Source of the DNA: Lucifuga dentata
Lineage: Eukaryota; Chordata; Actinopteri; Ophidiiformes; Bythitidae
Reading direction: 5' to 3'
Assembly (NCBI GenBank): GCA_014773175.1
Contig: VXCM01000296.1
Location: 62,001-126,000 of the forward strand
Length of the DNA: 64,000 nucleotides
Both the position numbers and the translations under genes were made by a program. A model generated the notes under the pieces. That model was not told where the DNA came from. It made no database searches and saw only the letters and a list, made by a program, of their open reading frames with translations. Of the stretch, positions 62,802-64,000 are shown one piece after another; position 1 is the first letter of the stretch; the number at the start of each line of letters is the position of its first letter.

Positions 62802-64000
62802 GTGAGTAAATGTAACAGATCTCAAAGCGCGATGAGTTAGTGCTGAGGACATTGACAAGCTCGTCTCGGGTTTTGTCTCCACTGTGCATCTTGGGTAATT
62901 TATGTTGTGTTTTGGTTTTCTGTTCTGCATTTATGTCCCGTCGCTCATTCAGTAATTAGTATTCCGGGGACACCGGTTTCCTGCGGCGGTCGCTGGCTGA
63001 GATGTTCACTGTCGTTGGCTTTGCCCACTTGCCATCATGCGCGTATTTGCCACTATTTTCCAACAATTTCTCCGATTTTACATCTGAAACCTGAAGTTAA
63101 CGTTTTAATCGCTATGCATGAAGGATTCGATCTGCTTCTCATCGGAAACGTGTCTAATCGGTGCTAGATCACGTGCGCCCTCTGAACTTTTTCTGCGTTT
63201 TGCAGGTGTTGGCAGCCAATGCGTAATGATCGGTAGTTCAGACGAGACTAACTGGAGGGTCAGAGGAGTCCAGGGAGGTTTGCGTCTTTCACACTGCAGA
63301 ATGTCCACCCGAGAGTAATTGGGGATCCGTAATGAGGCTGCAAAATCTTATTTTTTCCACGAACGCGTGAAAAATTACCACCAGAGCGAGAAAATCGCGC
63401 GTCTTTTTGTTAAATGAAGTATCATACCGGAGGGATTTGCCCTGAGGCGGATTCAAAACACTCCCGGTTGTTTCGAGGAAATACTGACAATCCAGCGAGA
63501 ACAAGTGGAAGCTGAATTTTGTGTCAATTTAAGTCTAAATGAGTAATAAAGTTAGAGGTTTCCTTCAGTTCAAGCTTATTTCTGCAAAATGCATCTGATT
63601 ATTTACCAAAAGAGTAATGTTGAGATTTTTGGCTGATTTTTGAAGCTTTTAGACTGTTTGTGCTAAAGAATGATGCACAGTGCACCTTAATGTTAAGCTG
63701 CAAAGAAGTATTTTGTGTGGAACAACTTAAGGTGTCAATTTAAGGTCATTTTTTTTTATGAATAGTTAAGAGAAACCTTATGAAATGTTCAGAAATATTG
63801 CTTCCCTCATGTAGAAATAAAGAGGATAAGAATGTGTAAAGTGGGATTTTTTTTAAAGTGTCATATTTCAGCTATTTTAATGAAATTAGTTATCCATTTT
63901 CAGTTCGCAAGAGAAGAAGTACTTTATTCTGGAATAGTTGTGTGTTAAACAGTTTATTAAAAAAAAGACTGCCATCTGCAGCTTGGTGTCTCTATAGATG
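62802..64000. other. Putative first intron of the right-edge gene
   Basis: First half (to about 63480) is CpG-richer and the rest AT-rich. No second exon is recognisable before the window ends. Confidence 0.35.

Overview
The window is eukaryotic genomic DNA, most likely from a percomorph (spiny-rayed) teleost fish. Genes are split into short exons with GT-AG introns, and intergenic DNA is long and AT-rich. Interspersed repeats built around GTACTT/AAGTAC motifs, which I associate with percomorph genomes, recur at six or more places. The protein families also fit: a CD38-like ectoenzyme, a fish-type PRY-SPRY exon and two inositol monophosphatases. Eight isolated N characters, nearly all in homopolymers or simple repeats, point to a short-read draft assembly.

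Genes are confined to the first 16.2 kb. From left to right they are: (1) exons 1-3 of a CD38/BST1-type ADP-ribosyl cyclase on the minus strand, running off the left edge; (2) a minus-strand PRY-SPRY (B30.2) exon, 3329-3891, with a phase-matched candidate mini-exon at 4249-4267; (3) a complete eight-exon IMPA1 gene, 5113-8954, whose seventh intron carries a dead hAT transposase of ZBED5 type; (4) a second complete eight-exon IMPA1 gene, 13804-16078, in the same orientation. All internal exons of the two IMPA1 copies have identical lengths and phases, so they are a tandem duplication, and both keep the metal-binding and catalytic residues. IMPA1 makes free myo-inositol from inositol monophosphate. 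In fish this feeds phosphoinositide signalling and also supplies myo-inositol as an osmolyte during salt stress. The second copy has a perfect palindrome that reads as a tonicity element on both strands, about 170 bp upstream of its TATA-like box. The first copy has three CCAAT boxes instead.

From 16.2 to about 62.4 kb I find no protein-coding gene. This desert holds transposon remnants: a solo LTR with a 5-bp target duplication (36131-36644), a head-to-tail tandem of Helitron-like units (47984-48727), an inverted-repeat element (28972-29608) whose modules recur at five other loci, and percomorph GTACTT repeats. It also holds several perfect hairpins and some segments that could be conserved regulatory DNA. 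The right edge (about 62.45-62.80 kb) looks like a non-coding first exon, with a TATA-like box, a long GA repeat and a strong splice donor, of a plus-strand gene that lies mostly beyond the window and that I cannot name.

I found no clearly new biological system. The best leads are the asymmetrical promoters of the IMPA1 pair, the possible stand-alone SPRY gene, the unnamed dispersed repeat family and the cluster of perfect hairpins.
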